The position numbers and the translations under genes are program-made. This document shows, in pieces, positions 54,411-57,461 of a stretch of 57,461 nt of DNA; the stretch's first letter is position 1, and each line of letters starts with the position of its first letter. The notes below the pieces were generated by a model. The model did no database searches. It saw only the letters and a program-made list of their open reading frames with translations, and had not been told where the DNA came from. Origin of the DNA: Zygnema cylindricum (taxonomy: Eukaryota > Streptophyta > Zygnematophyceae > Zygnematales > Zygnemataceae); the NCBI GenBank assembly GCA_037447655.1, contig JBBHKE010001730.1, positions 47,174-104,634 on the forward strand, in the 5' to 3' direction.

Positions 54411-55760
54411 TAGAGTTTACGAATCATTAGAGTGATTATGTTATTAGTTCAAATTCGGTTCAAAATGATGCCAGACTGGAACCCTAAAGTGCCCAAGTAA
54501 GCCGAGTGCCCAAGTAAGCCGAGAACTGGAGGATGGAACTTTTGGTATGGAATAGGGACGTCGACCCAGGCTCGAAACGAAACGGAAAAGGTACGGAACG
54601 TCGGACTCTTGCTTGAAACGGCGTCCTTGGACATTATACGGCGATACCCTCATGATGGGCACAGAGTTCGGGGTCCATGTACTCTCGACCCCAAAAACAC
54701 TACTATGGGGAGACCATAAGCTCTCGGAGCGGTCCGGTAGGATTTGTACAGGGACAAAACCTTTTAGGACTCGCAGTTTTTCCCAGGTTTCCCAACACTC
54801 TTCTTGACTCCTTGGAGATGCTAATCTGAGTAAGTCTTGGGACAATGGAGGGTTTCAAAAACTCCTTCGTCACGCAACTCTTGGAACACATACGTAAGGA
54901 CCCAGTCGCTGGAGATTGTTGGGGTGAATGCCTTAGGACCTTCTGATTGTCCTGGGGGTTTTGGGTAAGTGGATTTGGGACCGCAAATCCTCATGACGAC
55001 GAGTCTTGGGAACCCGGTGGTTTCGGTTTTCGCGACACTCAGGACATAAGCGCCTGGTGACGACGACCTTGCGAGAGGTGGTACATTTCCCTCCCATGCC
55101 AAACACTCCGGAGAGAACATTGTATGATGATTGCTCCCGGACAAGAGTCGTCTGAGCCGTAGTGTGATAGGCATGTTATATTGTCAAAGGGGCCATAATA
55201 AGGTTGCCAAGGGCAGCTTTTGGCCTTTGGGGAATTAATTATACCTTTGAACGACGCTCCGTATAGGCACCTTTGGCCCGCTCGGGATTAGTTAAGGACA
55301 TGGAATCAAGCTTTGGTCGACAAAAATGGACGGTTTAAATTTGAAGATATGGCTTGTCGAAGAGGATGTAGTCAGCCTGGAAGGGTCTCTTTCACTTGAC
55401 ATGTCTTCGTCTACGATTGGTCGATGTACATGCTTGCTAGCTTAATAGAAAACGTAGGGTAAAGCAAATGTAGTGAGTCGATTATTAGGTTTGGATCTTT
55501 AGGAATAGAGTTAGGTCCCATGTGGTCGTTATGGCACGTAATAACTTTGGGGATTCGAATTGATGTCGAATCCTAGTATAGACCTTCTAGATGGTTCAAA
55601 ATGCTTGTAAATTTTTGACGGACTCCAGTCTTAATCCTCATTGGTTGGATTCGACGGGCATTTTAGGGTTTTTTAGGGTATTTTAGGGTTTTTTAGGGTT
55701 TTTCAGGGTTGTGATTGGACAAAGGGTCCTCTTTTAGGTTTTTCTAGCGAGATATATCTA
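54411..55760. other. Compositionally distinct block, origin unknown
   Basis: This ~1.35-kb stretch has balanced base composition, few homopolymers and several overlapping open frames on both strands (for example 54444-54845 and 54821-55174, minus), unlike its AT-rich and A/G-rich surroundings. I recognise no protein family. It ends at telomere-like TTTTAGGGTTTTTTAGGG words (55668-55710). A retroelement LTR or other repeat is the likeliest explanation. Confidence 0.4.
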
Positions 55761-57461
55761 GGAAATGTGTAGAAATGTTTTTGAAGTTCTCTTTTTAATG
55801 CAAGGACTCAAACCTCCACATCTTCTTCTTTCTGTCTCTTTCATCGTCTCTTTGTTATGGCTTTCACTCATGTTTTTTGGATGTATTGTTGTAAGTGACG
55901 ATCGTCACTAAAGAGAGAGGAAGAGAAAGAGAAAGAGAGAGAGCAACAGATTCAAAGTAACAGGGAAAAAAGGAACATTAACCAGCATTCTTACTTTCGG
56001 CTTAAGCTTTAAAGGACATTTTTGAACTAATGGTAAGAGAGTTCTTAGAACAGAAAAAGACCAGGGTTTTAGTCCGAGGAGCCATAAATCTTCAAGACCT
56101 TTTTGTACAAATCGTACTTCGAATTTGGATTTTTAGATCCAATTTTTCGAATCAAAAGGCTTTTCCAATAGGAGAGTGCGTCTCTCAAGGCACGGGCACA
56201 ATATGGGGACCGGTCAAGAAAAAAAAGAAAAAACAAAAAAAAATGGCCGACTATATAAAAGAAAGGACCTATATACATGCACATTAACATAATAATATAA
56301 TAATCATAGGTTGACAAAACAAAGAAAAGAGCCTAAATGGGAAAATTTAAAATTCCGAGGGTTTCCGAAGATTGCGGAATTGGGATTGAGGTTAGCAAAA
56401 ACCCCAAAATTTAGTGTTTCGAGGACCCAGGGAGACACGGTAAAGGGCTATAAAGTTGATTGGAGGGCTTTCCTATTCCTAATCTATGGCCTTCCCTCTC
56501 CCTCCCCTTCTCCCTCCCCGTGCCCCTCCCCCTTCTCATTGGTCGAGCACCGCCTCTGGCTCGACATTGACGTGGTGTGTCTCCGAACCGTTCAGGTTTT
56601 TATCTTTTTTGTAGGGTTTTTTTATTTTGTTAGGGTTTTTCAGGGTTCTAAAGTTTTTTAGGAAAAGAGTGTATTATAAAAGATGTTTCTTGGTCAAATG
56701 GCCAAAAATAATCTGCATGAAATAATTTTATTTTTGTCGAATCGTAAACAAAACATCGAAATTTTCGGATAACTTGCGGGTCTAAACAGTACATTCACAT
56801 TTTTTATGTCTTTTCCATATTTTCTTCATCTGCCTTTCTACATTTTTTACTTTTAAATATGTTCTTATGTACTCAAAGATGTTTATCATTTTTAAAGAGT
56901 CTTACTTTGCTCTTAAAAAAAGATTCTCCAATACTAAATATTCGTCAGATTTGTCAATAAAGGACAAGTTTTCATGCTGAAAAAAATACCAACTATGATT
57001 AAAAATGAAATCTTACAAGTGAAATCCCACATGGACCTTTTTATTCCAAAAAAGTAAAACCTTTGTTAGATACATTTTTTTTTTTTTTTTTTCTTTCGAA
57101 TTTCATTCGTGAAATTTGTACAACAACTGTTTCGTTATTTTTTTCGAGTGCTTCCCATTTGCCAGAAACACAAAAATAGATAACAATTTTTTTTTTTTAC
57201 GTATACTAGCACAGTTTTACTTAATTTTATTTGTTTAATTTTAATTATTTCATATACTATAACTTTGCATGAAAAGAGTATCTAACATTTGTGAGATAAA
57301 AAATTATATCGTCTCCAAAAAAAAAAAAAAAGACATTTCACATAAAAAAGAATCACAAAACTTTTGGAATTGTCCAAAAATAAAAAAAGGAGAGGGAGAG
57401 GAGACGGGAGGAGATAAAAAAAAGGGAAAGCACATATCCTCAAAGAAAGCATAAAATTATA
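55761..57461. other. Window end: AT-rich intergenic, low-complexity tracts
   Basis: A GA run at 55910-55945, a CT-rich block at 56480-56535 followed by a GC-rich 70 bp (CTCATTGGTCGAGC, an inverted CCAAT), and long A and T homopolymers. Frames present (56030-56287, 56311-56661) have no recognised family. Confidence 0.45.

Overview
This is eukaryotic nuclear DNA: genes are split by GT..AG introns, intergenic space is large, microsatellites are abundant, and LTR retrotransposons and DNA transposons occur throughout. A photosynthetic, streptophyte-like alga or plant-lineage genome is the best guess (moderate to low confidence). The clues are a Ty3/gypsy primer-binding site of the initiator-Met type, AAACCCTAA (telo-box) motifs in an intron and in repeats, a CACGTG (G-box) cluster, a SAM-domain protein of the kind seen in plants, and a split gene whose N-terminus looks like an organelle transit peptide. 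The S41 protease gene recalls fungal-type families, so the lineage is not settled.

Layout. 1-12.3 kb is a retrotransposon graveyard: a Ty1/copia RNase H tail with an LTR, a decayed Ty3/gypsy element (minus strand), three further copies of the copia LTR family that each carry a tRNA-like module, a decayed copia gag-protease region (minus), and a second gypsy fragment (plus). 12.4-14.8 kb holds two opposed copies of a ~950-bp terminal-inverted-repeat element with 3-bp target duplications. 15.7-19.4 kb is a five-exon S41-type protease gene (minus) whose 5' end runs into a 0.5-kb minisatellite. 20-27.6 kb is GTAC-rich intergenic DNA packed with MITEs that have CACCG..CGGTG ends and TA targets, plus a foldback element. 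27.7-29.0 kb is a complete three-exon BLOS1 (GCN5L1-domain) gene. 31.0-32.4 kb is a large imperfect palindrome. 36.0-36.9 kb is a dead PIF/Harbinger transposase. 37.8-44.1 kb is an eight-exon gene (minus) for a probable organelle-targeted membrane protein with a CxxC..CxxC zinc-ribbon-like pair; its introns are filled with very long homopyrimidine tracts. 45.1-48.1 kb carries two more ~950-bp elements, one with two MITEs nested in it. 50.3-53.1 kb is a single-exon gene for a 943-residue nuclear-type protein with a C-terminal SAM domain. The remainder shows no recognisable gene.

The four genes do not form a pathway. The common themes are transposon nesting, Pol III-type promoter sequences inside LTRs, duplicated acceptor/exon-start segments inside introns, and strand-asymmetric purine/pyrimidine tracts beside genes and splice acceptors.
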